Shown: positions 12,776 to 24,225 of the stretch, in pieces | Layout: every line of letters starts with the position of its first letter | Numbering within the stretch: position 1 is the first letter of the stretch | Source of the DNA: Engraulis encrasicolus | Lineage: Eukaryota; Chordata; Actinopteri; Clupeiformes; Engraulidae | Direction of reading: 5' to 3' | DNA length: 64,000 nt | Assembly (NCBI RefSeq): GCF_034702125.1 | Contig: NC_085862.1 | Coordinates: forward strand, 11,781,738-11,845,737 | Translations under genes and position numbers: made by a program | Notes under the pieces: model-generated | Seen by the model: the letters and a program-made list of their open reading frames with translations, nothing else | Database searches by the model: none | What the model was told of the DNA's origin: nothing

Positions 12776-13192
12776 CATGACGATAAGAAATTAATTGTGT
12801 AATTAGGGCTACAAAGTAGGCTATCTCTTTACTGAGCATAGTTATGTTGAATAGTTCCGCTTCAATGCTCGCTGCATCCAAAATATTTGCAATGGTGCAT
12901 GGAAAAGTTTTGGGATGCAGTAAGTCAAGAATGCCTTAATTTCCCCCAGAGATCAATAAATTACACTCTACTCTCTAGAATCTAAACTGTGAAACTTCAT
13001 TTCTGTAGCCTACTGCTCCTATGCAGGTCAGTAAGAAAAGGCTGATAGGGATAATGTTTTTTCAGGGTTTTTTTTCCTGAATGATGTTGCCAGTCCCACC
13101 TCATTAAAAATGTAGTAAAACGCTGCTTGTTTCGCTCTATCCGTATACGTTTTCGCTGTTTGTTTTGGAACGTCTACGAGTCCCGACGGAAA

Positions 13193-13234
13193 CCTAACCC
13201 TAACCTTAACCTTAACCCTAAACCTAACCCTAAA
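13193..13234. repeat. short interstitial telomere-like tract
   Basis: About seven imperfect CCTAAC / CCTTAA units (complement of TTAGGG) in 42 bases. Confidence 0.7.
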
Positions 13235-13239
13235 TTGCT

Positions 13240-13600
13240 TGTTTGAAATGTTTGATTATGTGACGGTACCGAAAGGGCGTCAAACTAGTGGGTCCCGAAA
13301 TTGAGTAGGCTACATACTTTCCGACCCACCCAGACTGACAGCGACTACGACTAGTTCTATGGAAGACCGGAAGTGTCCGACGTTCCCCAATCCAAGTAAA
13401 TAGTTCCAGGGTTGGGTTGAGACAGGCATTCTTCCTCTTGTGTATGCGCTTAATCTGATCAGAGTTGACGATCACGTAGCGTATTTCCTCCAATATGCCA
13501 GAGAATGTTAACCGGCTGTGAATATGCTTCGTCAACCAGCCGTCATGTTACAACACAATGGTTACAGTGATATTGTCCACGAGCTCACTGGACTGACTGA
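13240..13600 (-). promoter_or_regulatory. candidate armh3 promoter / first-exon region
   Basis: About 2.7 kb upstream of the armh3 start codon, CpG content rises against the AT-rich background. An ETS-type site (ACTTCCGG on the minus strand) lies near 13363-13372. A GTATGT donor-like site is near 13310; a stronger donor-like site (AGG|GTAAGT) is farther upstream at 13839. No TATA box is obvious. This is inference from position, CpG and one motif; transcript 5' ends would settle it. Confidence 0.3.
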
Positions 13601-14381
13601 CTGACTGACCACCTGCGGCCTCCCATTAGCCAAGTGCCCTACACAAAACTCACATCAGCAACCAGTTATGCATTTCACAAACATAGTGGTAATTCGCACT
13701 CTTGTCTGATTCGTTTGACACGAAAAACAAACTTTAAAATACTTCACACTAATCATTGTTTCGTCATAGTTGCAATCGTAACTGTGCTTCAACCCAAAGC
13801 TAGCTACAGTCTGGGGGGGAACGCAGGAAATTACTTACCCTAATGAGCAATGTTTTTTGAAAAACCTTTCCCCCAAATTGGGTGGCTCATTTGTCTTCTG
13901 CAATAGTTGATTGTTTTTCTTTTTGACAATCCTAGTGAGAAACATGTATTGCTTATTTAGTTGCGTGCAGTAAGCTACACTTACTACGCGTCAGTATGTC
14001 CGCTGATTGTGTAGCTTCAAAATAAAAGTCCTGTTTTTTTGTTTGTTTGTTTTTTACCTCCACCAAGAATTATGTTTTCGGTCGCGTTGCTTTGCCTGTT
14101 TGTCTGTCTGTCTGTTTGTTTGTCTCTCTATGTGTTTGTCTGTCTGTCTGCAGGATAACTCATAAAGTTATAAACGGATTCTGGTGAAACTTGTTGGAAA
14201 TGACCAAAGGAACAAATAATTATAGGCTAATGGGCTAGATCAGTGTTTCTCAAACTTTTTCAGACCGAGGACCACTTTTTACGGCCCAAAATATCCAGGG
14301 ACCACCTGTCAACTGACAGTTGACGGTTGCTAATGGGGCCCCTAGCCTACTGCTGATATCGATGCAGATCATAGCCTATGC

Positions 14382-14721
14382 CAGTGGTTCCCAACCTATG
14401 GGTCGGGACCCAACCTATGGGTCTCCAAAGATCCACGGGGGGTCGCGAAGCTCTCTTGATTTTAAGGGGTTTCATTTTAATACCATATATAGCCCATTTT
14501 GAATAAATGACAAATGCATAGAAGCAACAAAATTTAAGTGCTACATTAATCATTTATTCTGTTTTTGAACAAAGACGAATTGAGGAATAAAATGATAACT
14601 AAAATTAGTTTTCGCAGGAAACAGAGCGTATCACGTGACTCCCTCTCATGTGGGAGCTGGGTCACCAAAGCTTACAATGGTAAAAATAAGGGTCCCTGAA
14701 GAAAAAGGTTGGGAACCACTG
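14382..14721 (+). mobile_element. nested hAT MITE, same family as 63483-63814
   Basis: Ends CAGTGGTTCCCAACCTATGG and GGTTGGGAACCACTG. TSD GCCTATGC / GCCTAGGC, one mismatch. Body includes GACCC and GGGGGTCGCG motifs shared with the copy at the right end of the window. Confidence 0.85.
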
Positions 14722-14729
14722 GCCTAGGC

Positions 14730-14936
14730 CAGTGTTTCCCAGCCTTTTTTGTCTTGTGTACCCCCTAAGCCTGTTCGTCGTGCCATGAGTACCCCCTAAG
14801 TCATATTCTATATCGCTTTCTCTATTCCAATGTAACTAAGCTCCATACATTTGTTAAAATTGCATCTTTCCAAGTACCCCCTGCAGTGTGCTCGCGTACC
14901 CCTAGTGGTACACGTACCCCTGGTTGGGAAACACTG
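14730..14936. mobile_element. second nested hAT MITE, perfect TSD GCCTAGGC
   Basis: Ends CAGTGTTTCCCAGCC and GGTTGGGAAACACTG; TSD at 14722-14729 and 14937-14944. Its left TSD is also the right TSD of the preceding element. Confidence 0.88.
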
Positions 14937-15994
14937 GCCTAGGCCTAGCCTACTTTGTATTCACACTCACAAGCCTGACTTTTGTGTTGAAAATGTAACT
15001 TTTAGGCCTATGTTAAGCATTGTAATACAGTAATGTTAAAAAAAGTCTATACTAGCTTCTCTTGGAAACGTAGAAATCCCCCCGTGTAGGCCTACCACCT
15101 GAACTCTGTCGCGGACCACCAGCGGTCCCCGGGTCACACTTTGAGAATCACTGCGCTAGATGGTGATCCGGTTTTCTGCCAGATTTTCCTACATTGTAAT
15201 ATTTTCCTACGTAATATTGTTTACAGTAAAATACAAAACAGTAACTACACCAAACAGGGTGTTAGACTTACGAGATGAAAGAAAATAAAATCGCATGGTC
15301 ATGGATACAAGTACTACCAAAAACCTGGCTTTTTATTAAACTTAACCAAAAGCGCTAGCAAAACCGCTAGCATAACGAGTAAGTTAGCTAAGTTGCCAGG
15401 GTCACACTTCAATTTCTAAGACACACATACACAAATAATGATAACTAGACTGCCTGTGCAGTCGCCTTCGACTGCTTAAGGTATATCCCCGAAACGCGAC
15501 GCTTCCAGTCCCCCATCATTCCTACCACTCCCGTCCACCATTTCGTAAACGTATATGATACATACAGACGTGACATGACGTGCATAGGCTTAAAACCAAA
15601 CGACTATTGTGAAAATGAAGCAAAAAATGGGGCAAATGGTAATACTGTTTTAATGGTTCAGTGGATATACCATATTAGGTACAGTGTAATAACCAGTGTA
15701 ACAATATTTAATACAATGTAATTTTTTTTACTTACATCATGTGTTTGTGCGTAAGTGGTATTACATGGTATTGCATATTGTTACACTGGTATTACACTAT
15801 ATTACATGGTATTGCATACTGTTACACTCGTTATTACACTGTACCTGATATTGCATATTGTTACACTGGTATTACACTAGTATTACATGGTATTAAATAT
15901 TGTTACATTGGTTATTACACTGTACCTAATATGGTAGATTCACTGAAATGGTGAACCATTAAAATAAGGTGTTAACATGCAAATCAATCCACCC

Positions 15995-16690
15995 AGTCAG
16001 AAGTTATGGGCCAAATGAAAATTCCGCCATTTTGAAAGTGCTGTCTTCCAAACTCGAATCAGTTCATGAACCTACCCTAGAGCATTCACACACAAAATCT
16101 GGGACAAATCCATCCACCCGGTCAGTAGTTATGGGCCAAACAATAATTCGGCCATCTTGAATTCAGCCATCTTGAAAGTGTTGACCTCCAAACTCGAATC
16201 AGTTCATGAACCTACCCTAGAGCATTCACACACCAAATCTGGGACAAATCCATCCACCCGGTCAGAAGTTATGGGCCAAACAAAAATTCGGCCATCTTGA
16301 ATTCAGCCATCTTGAAAGTGTTGACCTCCCAACTCAAAGCAGTTCATGAACCTACCCTAGAGCATTCACACACCAAATCTGGGACAAATCCATCCACCCG
16401 GTCAGAAGTTATGGACCAAACAAAAATTCGGCCATCTTGAATTCAGCCATCTTGAAAGTGTTGACCTCCCAACTCGAAGCAGTTCATGAACCTACCCTAG
16501 AGCATTCACACACCAAATCTGGGACAAATCCATCCACCCGGTCAGAAGTTATGGACCAAACAAAAATTCGGCCATCTTGAATTCAGCCATCTTGAAAGTG
16601 TTGACCTCCAAACTCGAATCAGTTCATGAACCTGCCCTAGAGCATTCACCCAAAAAATCTGGGACAAATCCAAACATCCGTTCAAAAGTT
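15995..16690 (+). repeat. 140-bp tandem repeat, five copies
   Basis: The landmark AGTTCATGAACCT recurs at 16061, 16201, 16341, 16481 and 16621, exactly 140 apart. Each unit contains GGCCATCTTGAATTCAGCC. Confidence 0.95.
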
Positions 16691-16714
16691 ATCGCGTTAA
16701 CACGAAAGACCTTA

Positions 16715-16858
16715 CGCGGCGGCGGACGCGGCGGACGCGGCGGACGCGGCGGACGCGGCGGACGCGGCGGACGCGGAGGACGCGGCGGACGCGGCGGACG
16801 CGGCGGACGCGGCGGACGCGGCGGACGCGGCGGCGGCGCACGCGGCGGCGGCGCACGC
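16715..16858 (+). repeat. 9-bp GC-rich minisatellite (GGCGGACGC)n
   Basis: About 13-15 units in about 145 bases, very GC- and CpG-rich in an AT-rich setting. One frame would read Gly-Arg-Gly repeats, but the frame has no start context or homology and is not believed coding. Confidence 0.93.
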
Positions 16859-17544
16859 AAAACCATTACATCCCCGACGCTCCGCGTTTCGGGGATATAA
16901 TAAACACATAGCCTACCTGTAGTGTAAATTGTAAATTTAAGTACTCTATTTATCGGTCCTCCGCTAATATTGTACAGTCTTAGGATCAGCTGGTGTTGAC
17001 GGTTCATGGTCTGCGCATGCCCAATGGGGGTTTGTAGGATTATATTACATGTAGGAGGATTTTACAGAACACCTGATCACGGTCAGGACTTTTTAAAAGA
17101 TTCTTCACCATTGCGGGATAGGGGGAATTTTGACAATCAAGTTTCTAACTCCATAAAAAGAAGGCAGTAAAGACTTGAGTGTAACATAGTGTTTTATCAC
17201 ACATCTTCCTTGGCGGAGGTCTGCACTCTCTGAGTGCATTTCTAGTTTGTACTTGCCCCCCTATCAGATCTTGTTTTTATTTGCATTTCAATGTGGTAAA
17301 TTAGGCCTACTAAAGTAGCTTGTAGAGAGTTACTTGTGCACAATCCCTGGTGCTGGACAATTTTTTTTTCGTATTTTTTGGAAAAAAGGTTTGCACACTC
17401 CTCTGGATTATTTTCTTCTGTAGCCTCTTACTGCAGCAGGGGTCGCCGGCGACCCTATTCACTTGCTGAAAATGCTTAACTACATCATAACATTGCTGTG
17501 ACATTACAGAGAGCCATAGTGCTGAGTTATTTTTTCTTCTTTTT

Positions 17545-17603
17545 ATTCATTCATTCAATGGCAAGCATGATGACGTTTCAACCTCTCGGTCTTCCTCAGA
17601 TTC
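17545..17603 (-). ncRNA. hammerhead-like motif at the 3' end of the Penelope-like element
   Basis: On the minus strand CTGAGGA, a GACC-GAGA-GGTT near-hairpin, then GAAACGTC. CTGANGA and GAAA are the hammerhead core boxes, which Penelope-like elements are known to carry. One extra A before stem II and the missing cleavage-side strand weaken it. Confidence 0.4.
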
Positions 17604-19509
17604 CTTTTTATACGTGCCAGTTCTTTAGCACTGCTTGTTTGATTTTTCCCGCCACCGGTGAGTAATCCAAAATGCACTGTAGGCCTACCTGCTTTTCTGT
17701 GTTCTTAACGCTCTGAGTTGTGAGGCTTTCCAATTGGGTAATGCCCCTTACCCTGTCTGCTGCTTTTTGTAGGCAATTCTCTGCATAGACCCTTGTCCGG
17801 AACATCTCCAGCATGTAATGATATCACTTGGCTGCATTTTGTTTTTTTCTGAGTGAACAAGACATTTAAGCGGTTAAATATGTTGTTAAAAGGTCACTAA
17901 TCATTGTGTCAAAGTGAAATTTCTGTAATGCTTTCCTATGAAACGATATACTCAAAAATCTGCAAAACTGTGAGGGGTGTATTCACTTTCGTGATATACT
18001 ATACCTCTCTCAGCTTCCGCCTTCCAACTACGTCCGCAAAAAGGTTCGCCAAAGTGATACTTCATAGTAATCCATTTTATTTTTGTCCACCAAAGACGAG
18101 CCACAGGAAACAAATTCACACGTTTCCATGCCCTGTGTTGTTGTTTTCTGATTTGTGGCAAAAATGGGTAGGCCTATTTGTCTTTGTTCAGGATAATCTG
18201 GTGTTCTAAGTATCCTACAAAGAGGTTGGCATAGTTGCAGGCCATCTTACTACCCATTGCTGTTCCATTAGTCTGCAAGAAGTAGTTGTTTTCAAAAAGA
18301 AAAGTTGTAGGTAAGCACCAATTCAGCAAGTTTGGAGATGCAGCCAGTGCTCGGTTTCATCTCTGGGGGGCGTTGGGACAAGAAAAAGTTGATTGCCTCT
18401 AGGCCACCTGCATGGGGGATTGTTGTGTGCAGGCTTTCTACATCAAAAGTAGCCAGGATTGTTTCATCACTTATCTGAGGGAGGCCTCTTAGCAGTTGGA
18501 TAATATTCATGGAGTCCCTGGTAAATGATGGTAGAGCCCACACAAAAGGTTTCAAAAACGAATCTAAAAAAAATTATATTCGTTCTGTGACGCTCCCCAA
18601 TACCTGCCACTATGGGTCGGCCAGGTGGATTTGTCAAGCTTTTGTGGATTTTAGGAAATGCATAGAAAATGGGGCTTATTGGTAGCCTGATAAACCAGCT
18701 TAAGTGTGAGACCGGAGTAATTTTGGCGTCCAGCAGGTGGCGCTGGTTTACCAGGCTAGGTTATTGGGTGTTCAACAAACATATCTGCTGTTATGTCAAC
18801 CACTTCCTTGTAGTGCATTAGCTGATTGTGGATGTGGGTTTTGAATTTGGGTGTTGGATCACCAGGTAGCTTTCTGTAAAATCTTTCATCTGCCAGTTGC
18901 CTGTAAATTTCTGCCTTTTAGTTTTTTGTGTCAAGCACACATATGCCTCCCCCTTTATAACATGATTTGATTGTTATGCTTGTATCTTTAATAAGTTCTA
19001 GGGCTTTTCTTTCATCAAGAGGTAAGTTGTTTTGTACATTGAATTCATTTTTATTCTTGCATAACTGTGAGACATCATTCTCGACCAACCGACAGTAGGT
19101 TTCAATGAACATGTTTTTATTTTTAGGGGGCATGAATTTTGGGGGTTGGTGTTACCAATGTATCTCCATTTGTATACTTTGTTTGACTTGTAGTCTTCTA
19201 TGTCCCTTTCAAACTTCCTCATTTTTATGATTTTCAGTTCTCTTTCCATCTGGATTTTGTATTGTTCACACTCAGTTTTCAGATCATCCAGTACCTTCCT
19301 ATCCATTTTCTGAGTCATTTCTTCATTGATTTGTTGGATTCTGTCTTTGACTTTGCTCAGCTGGCTCTTTGTGTCATCTATTATCAAAATCATCAAATCA
19401 AAAGAGCACTTGTTTGTGATCTCACACCAACGGTCACAGAAGGCCTCATTATCTTTACCTATGGTGGGGGCTGTTTTGATAAGGAGGCCTCTGGGGATTC
19501 TTTTTTGTC

Positions 19510-19682
19510 TTAACCCCTTAAGACGCGGCTTTATACATTTGTTGTTACCAGTATGGTAATGACCAAGTCGTGGTGCACTACTAAAGGGTCTGTGTTGTGT
19601 CATAGTATTGTAGTACTGTGGTAGTTACATTTCAATGACTATTACAGTGTGCCACTGGAGGTACGGCGCGCATTAAGGGGCT
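19510..19682. mobile_element. small MITE with CCCCTTAA ends
   Basis: Left end CCCCTTAAGACGCGGC and right end GCGCGCATTAAGGGG are inverted. Same family as the interrupted copy at 49509-50030. It lies inside the Penelope-like remnant. Confidence 0.6.
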
Positions 19683-19918
19683 ACGTAATCACTGAGGGTT
19701 ACTGCATGAAGATAAAGCCGTGTTTCCTGGTCCTGGAGGCGTCTTAATTCCTTCTTCAGATGTTCACAGTTGCTATTTAGGTGCTATGATGTTTGCATCA
19801 TCAAACAGGGAATCCTTCAGTATGATCCGATCATAATCTTCAGGGGTAAACTCAAAGGTCTTACCTTCTTCCCCCATGTTTCTCAGTGCTTTAGTTTCAC
19901 ATCCAAGGTATGGAAGTG

Positions 19919-20312
19919 TAGCCTGGTTCACACCAGACGTTGTGTGTGTAGCTTCGGCGCCCCCTGGCGGCGCAGAGCTACACACACTACCGTCTGGTAC
20001 ACAGCCATAGAGCACGCTCCGTCTCCAACCAGAAAATAGGCTGAGAATTTATTGCTTCGGCACGGCCTCCTCAACAACAAATTCCTTCAAAAACCTTCCT
20101 GTTAATCTTTAAAGAGTCAATATAGTCTCTAATCTGTCTTGTGACTCCTCAATGTGAGTTACCGTTGATTTTGAAGCAATAAATTCTCAGCCTATTTTCT
20201 GGTTGGAGACGGAGCGTGCTCTATGGCTGTGTACCAGACGGTAGTGTGTGTAGCTCTGCTCCGCCAGGGGGCGCCGAAGCTACACATACACCGTCTGGTG
20301 TGAACCAGGCTA
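19919..20312. mobile_element. MULE-like foldback, 140-bp inverted repeats and perfect 9-bp TSD
   Basis: Arms 19919-20058 and 20173-20312 are nearly identical inverted copies starting TAGCCTGGTTCACACCAGAC. Flanks are ATGGAAGTG on both sides (19910-19918, 20313-20321). Long inverted repeats with a 9-bp duplication are typical of Mutator-like elements. Removing it restores the frame GALPYLGCETKALRNMG of the Penelope-like element. Confidence 0.85.
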
Positions 20313-20384
20313 ATGGAAGTGCTCCAAAAAGCAAAAATTCACTTGTAGAGAGTTACTTGTGCACAATACCTGGTGCTGAACAAA

Positions 20385-20600
20385 CAAGTCCGACAGGCGG
20401 ACAACAGATGTGTCCGTCTATGCCAGTGGTTCTCTGCCTTTTTTCCCCTACCACAACACCCCCCCCCCCCCACACACACACACACACACACACTGAGAAA
20501 TAGGCCTTCTTTAACTTAATATAGGGGAAACGTGTAGGCCTACAGAGGAGCATATACAGTATTTGATTGTGATTTTAGGGATTAAGGATTGGATTGAACA
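20385..20600. repeat. truncated hAT end and CA run
   Basis: CAAGTCCGACAGGCGGACAA is the complement of the end of the 1.1-kb duplicated unit at 22032. CAGTGGTTCTCTGCC looks like a hAT end with no partner. A (CA)n run lies near 20471-20493. Confidence 0.5.
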
Positions 20601-20650
20601 CTGCCTTTAAAAGGTGCAGTGGATCAGGTCAAGAGCAGAGAGAGCAATAA

Positions 20651-21190
20651 TTCCAAGCAAAGCTATTTAGCCAAAAGATGTTAAATGTTGAAATGACATT
20701 GTCATTTTTTGTTCCGTGTTATATATAACAAAGAATCAAAATGCTTAAACCATGTGAGATCAAAGGCTAGACTAGACTCAGGCAGCACAGGCCAGAAGGT
20801 GGTAAGCACCATTCTTACATTAAAACATGGAGCCTACACAAGACAAACTAAACACAACACAGACGGCACTATTTGTGAAGCGAGGGGTGCATCATCAGTA
20901 TGCAGCGGTGAAGAACGCAAAACGGCAGTAATAGACGCTTATTAGTGTGACTGTATGCACTTATAAACAGCGGTAACTTTATAAACACACTAAAATCATA
21001 TTTTAGCTGTTTATTATCATTTCGAAGCGGTTTCCAATAATTGGGAAACACATCACGGCTGTATTAGCACAGCCGGTTTAACCTCTCTGGTTCTATGGGA
21101 CAAAGATGGCTGACAAAAAGCGTCATGGGCGGACGGACGGACCAACGGACAGACAAAGCCTCTTATAGAGATGCGTGGGACGCATCTAAG
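20651..21190. repeat. copy of the interior of the 45021-46120 hAT element
   Basis: GCTATTTAGCCAAAAGATGT through GCACAGCCGGTTTAACC to AAGCCTCTTATAGAGATGC parallels 45150-45740 in the same order. The terminal sequences are missing here. Confidence 0.7.
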
Positions 21191-22031
21191 AAATGTCTTA
21201 TTTTTTGGAAAAAAGGTTCGCACACTCCTTTGGATTATTTTCTTCTTTAAGTTATTTTTTCTTCTTTTTAGATGCGTCCCACGCATCTCTATAAGAGGCT
21301 TTGGTGTCCGTCCGTCCGTCCGTCCGTCCGTCCGCCCTCCCGTGATGGGTTTCTGAATTGTGATTCCCTCTTGTGATTCCCTCTTGTGTCCACAAGGTGG
21401 CAGTCGCTCAGTCTTGGCCTGGAGCTCATGCGTGCAAACCAAAAGCTCTTTGCCAGTGAGAAAAACATGGCGGCACTTCCTGTTGATTTTCACATGAAAG
21501 TTTTGCTTAATTTAAAGTCCCTAAGCGACTATAAATGTTGTGGCTTCCATATATTGATGTAAAAGTGCCCCACAAAGTAATGAAGCACAACAAAGTTACT
21601 CCACATTACCATTTGACCACTCGTTTTTAGATGCGTCCCACGCATCTCTATAAGAGGCTTTGGTGTCCGTCCGTCCGTCCGTCCGTCCGTCCCTCCGTCC
21701 GTCCGTCCGTCCGTCCGCCCTCCCGTGATGTGTTTCCCTCCCGTGATGCGTTTCTGAATTGTGATTCCCTCCTGTGATTCCCTCTTGTGTCCACAAGGTG
21801 GCAGTCGCTCAGTTTTGGCCTGGAGCTCATGCGTGCAAACCAACCGTGCTCTTTGCCAGTGAGAAAAACATGGCGGCACTTCCTGTTGATTTTCACATGA
21901 AAGTTTTGCTTAATTTAAAGTCCCTAAGCGACTATAAATGTTGTGGCTTCCATATATTGATGTAAAAGTGCCCCACGAAGTAATGAAGCACAACAAAGTT
22001 ACTCCACATTACCATTTGACCACTCGTTTTT
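21121..22031. repeat. inverted fragment plus two direct copies of a 359-bp unit with (CCGT)n
   Basis: AGATGCGTCCCACGCATCTC begins units at 21269 and 21629, each with a (GTCC)n run and ACATGGCGGCACTTCCTG. A reverse copy of the unit start lies at 21121-21190, making a foldback with unit 1. GATGCGTcccACGCATC is itself palindromic. Confidence 0.85.
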
Positions 22032-24225
22032 CTATGCTAAACAGGGTAGCTAAATGTAGCATTGTAAATGATCCAGGGAGAAAGGGGGAAATGTTGTGAT
22101 TTCAGTCCGCCTGAGGCAACGATTTTCGTGGGGAAGATGACCTGCATCTCGGTGGCATTGAACCACGCCCCGTGCCTTATTTGGCTCGCTCAGCACGTGC
22201 GTCCTCAGTCCAATCGCAATGCTTTTATGTTCCCCCAGACGTTTAATCGCATTTAAGTGAAAGTGCCATGTATACACATCGCAAAATAACTCTTAATCCG
22301 ATCTATTTAAATCGCATTTATTAAATCGGACTTAAAAACATCATGTACACGTAGCTAATGTTCTCATTGATTAGTTTATGGAAACTTACGGTTTGTCTGT
22401 TACGGTCCACGAAGACAATATCCACGTGAAAACGCAAACGCCTGCAAACCACTGTTTTGACAGAAATACAGTTCACCTGTCGCCTACTCTGTTTTCTTCC
22501 CAAAGCGGCATTCCATGAAATCCAACATCAACGTCACTTCAAATAGGTGACAGCATCATGCTCACACATGAAATAACACTTCAGTGAGGGGGGGGACATC
22601 ACTGCTCTCATATTAAAGTGAAAAGAGAATTTCACATTTTAGTTTATTTAATGTAGGCCTATGCAAAATTGCAAATAGCCTATTCATTGAAATCTGTCCA
22701 GAAAGGGTTGTAATGTTTGCCTGTTTTTTATGTTTGTAATTAAAAAAAAAAAAAAAAAAAAAAGTGATTTAAAAAAAAAAAAAATAGCCTAACAAAAATA
22801 GAGATTTTATGTTAAAAAAAATGTGATATGGGATGGACCGATGGCCCCCCTAAGCTAAATTCGCCTTAGGTCCCCACATTGCTAAATGTAGTGTAAGGGA
22901 TTATTTTGAAAAGACAGTAACATGTAATCAGCAATGCATTACAGTTTTTCAGTAAATTGCCCAACACTGTTGAAATCCTATGGTACTTTCAAATCCAGGC
23001 TTATACAGTACATGGTAGGCTTATTGATAAATTGCCTTGACAGGTTATGAGGAGGCCAAGGGGGCGTTTGGGCAAAAAAGGTTCAGAACGGGCATAGACG
23101 GACGCATCTGTTGTCCGCCTGTCGGACTTGTTCTATGCTAACAGGGTAGCTAATGTAGCATTGTAAATGATCCAGGGAGAAAGGGGGAAATGTTGTGATT
23201 TCAGTCCGCCTGAGGCAACGATTTTCGTGGGGAAGATGACCTGCATCTCGGTGGCATTGAACCACGCCCCCGTGCCTTATTTGGCTCGCTCAGCACGTGC
23301 GTCCTCAGTCCAATCGCAATGCTTTATTTTCCCCAGACGTTTAATCGCATTTAAGTGAAAGTGCCATGTATACACATCGCAAAATAACTCTTAATCCGAT
23401 CTATTTAAATCGCATTTATTAAATCGGACTTAAAAACATCATGTACACGTAGCCAATGATTAGTTTATGGAACTTACGGTTTGTCTGTTACGGCCCACGA
23501 AGACAATATCCACGTGAAAACGCAAACGCCTGCAAACCACTGTTTTGACAGAAATACAGTTCACCTGTCGCCTACTCTGTTTTCTTCCCAAAGCGGCATT
23601 TAAAAGTATTCCATGATATCCAACATCAACGTCACTTCAAATACAGCATCATGCACACACATGAAATAACACTTCAGTGAGGGGGGGACATCACTGCTCT
23701 CATATTAAAGTGAAAAGAGAATTTCACATTTTAGTTTATTTAATGTAGGCCTATGCAAAATTGCAAATAGCCTATTCATTGAAATGTTTCATTGTAATTC
23801 ATTGTAATGTTTGCCTGTTTTTTATGTTTGTAATTTTTTTTTTTTTTAAATAAAAATCGTGATTAAAAAAAAAAATAGCCTAACAAAAATAGAGATTTTA
23901 TGTTAAAAAAAATGTGATATGGGATGGACCGATGGCCCCCCTAAGCTAAATTCGCCTTAGGTCCCCACATTGCTAAATGTAGTGTAAGGGATTATTTTGA
24001 AAAGACAGTAACATGTAATCAGCAATGCATTACAGTTTTTCAGTAAATTGCCCAACACTGTTGAAATCCTATGGTACTTTTTCAAATCCAGGCTTATACA
24101 GTACATGGTAGGCTTATTGATAAATTGCCTTGACAGGTTATGAGGAGGCCAAGGGGGCGTTTGGGCAAAAAAGGTTCAGAACGGGCATAGACGGACACAT
24201 CTGTTGTCCGCCTGTCGGACTTGTT
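22032..24225. repeat. 1.1-kb direct tandem duplication
   Basis: Copies 22032-23131 and 23132-24225, both starting CTATGCTAA(A)CAGGGTAGC and ending CGCCTGTCGGACTTGTT. Differences are mainly small indels and poly(A)/poly(T) length. Confidence 0.92.

Larger units (their letters stand above)
14241..15153. mobile_element. outer hAT element with two hAT elements inside
   Basis: Starts CAGTGTTTCTCAAAC and ends TTTGAGAATCACTG. Flanks GGCTAGAT (14233-14240) and CGCTAGAT (15154-15161) match at 7 of 8. The inserts at 14382-14721 and 14730-14936 split it. Confidence 0.8.
15482..16899. mobile_element. inverted-repeat element carrying tandem arrays
   Basis: Bounded by TATATCCCCGAAACGCG and its complement. 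Inside, in order: a TTACAC/GGTATTACATGG-rich zone (15740-15950), five 140-bp units, and a 9-bp GC-rich minisatellite. A shorter copy lies in opposite orientation at 39053-39526. Both have GCAGTCG-CCTT-CGACTGC, a small perfect hairpin, just outside the same end. No transposase frame. Confidence 0.7.
17319..20382 (-). pseudogene. Penelope-like retroelement, broken
   Basis: Minus-strand pieces in order: GEEGKTFEFTPEDYDRIILK (19830-19900); a coiled-coil-like stretch (19200-19600); CYKGGGICVLDTKN (about 18925-18970); the RT block ATFDVESLHTTIPHAGG to NFFLSQRPPEM (18380-18450); TNGTAMGSKMACNYANLFVG (18200-18275); and a post-RT block MFRTRVYAENCLQKAADRV to KIKQAVLKNWHV (17608-17814). These fit Penelope/Neptune-type RT. 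A GIY-YIG domain was not found. Stops, frameshifts, a Tc1-like insert near 17830-18170 and the foldback at 19919-20312 break it. The sequence GAGAGTTACTTGTGCACAAT occurs at both ends (17325 and 20347), like the element's terminal direct repeats. Confidence 0.8.

Noticed and set aside
13230..13535. Minus-strand frame reading EEIRYVIVNSDQIKRIHKRK
   Set aside because: Looked protein-like, but I recognise no family, it starts without ATG, and it lies in the presumed armh3 promoter/5' UTR region.
16577..17007. Gly-Arg and Pro-Arg rich frames of 107 and 127 codons
   Set aside because: Produced by the 9-bp minisatellite; both strands are open for the same reason and there is no splice or homology support.
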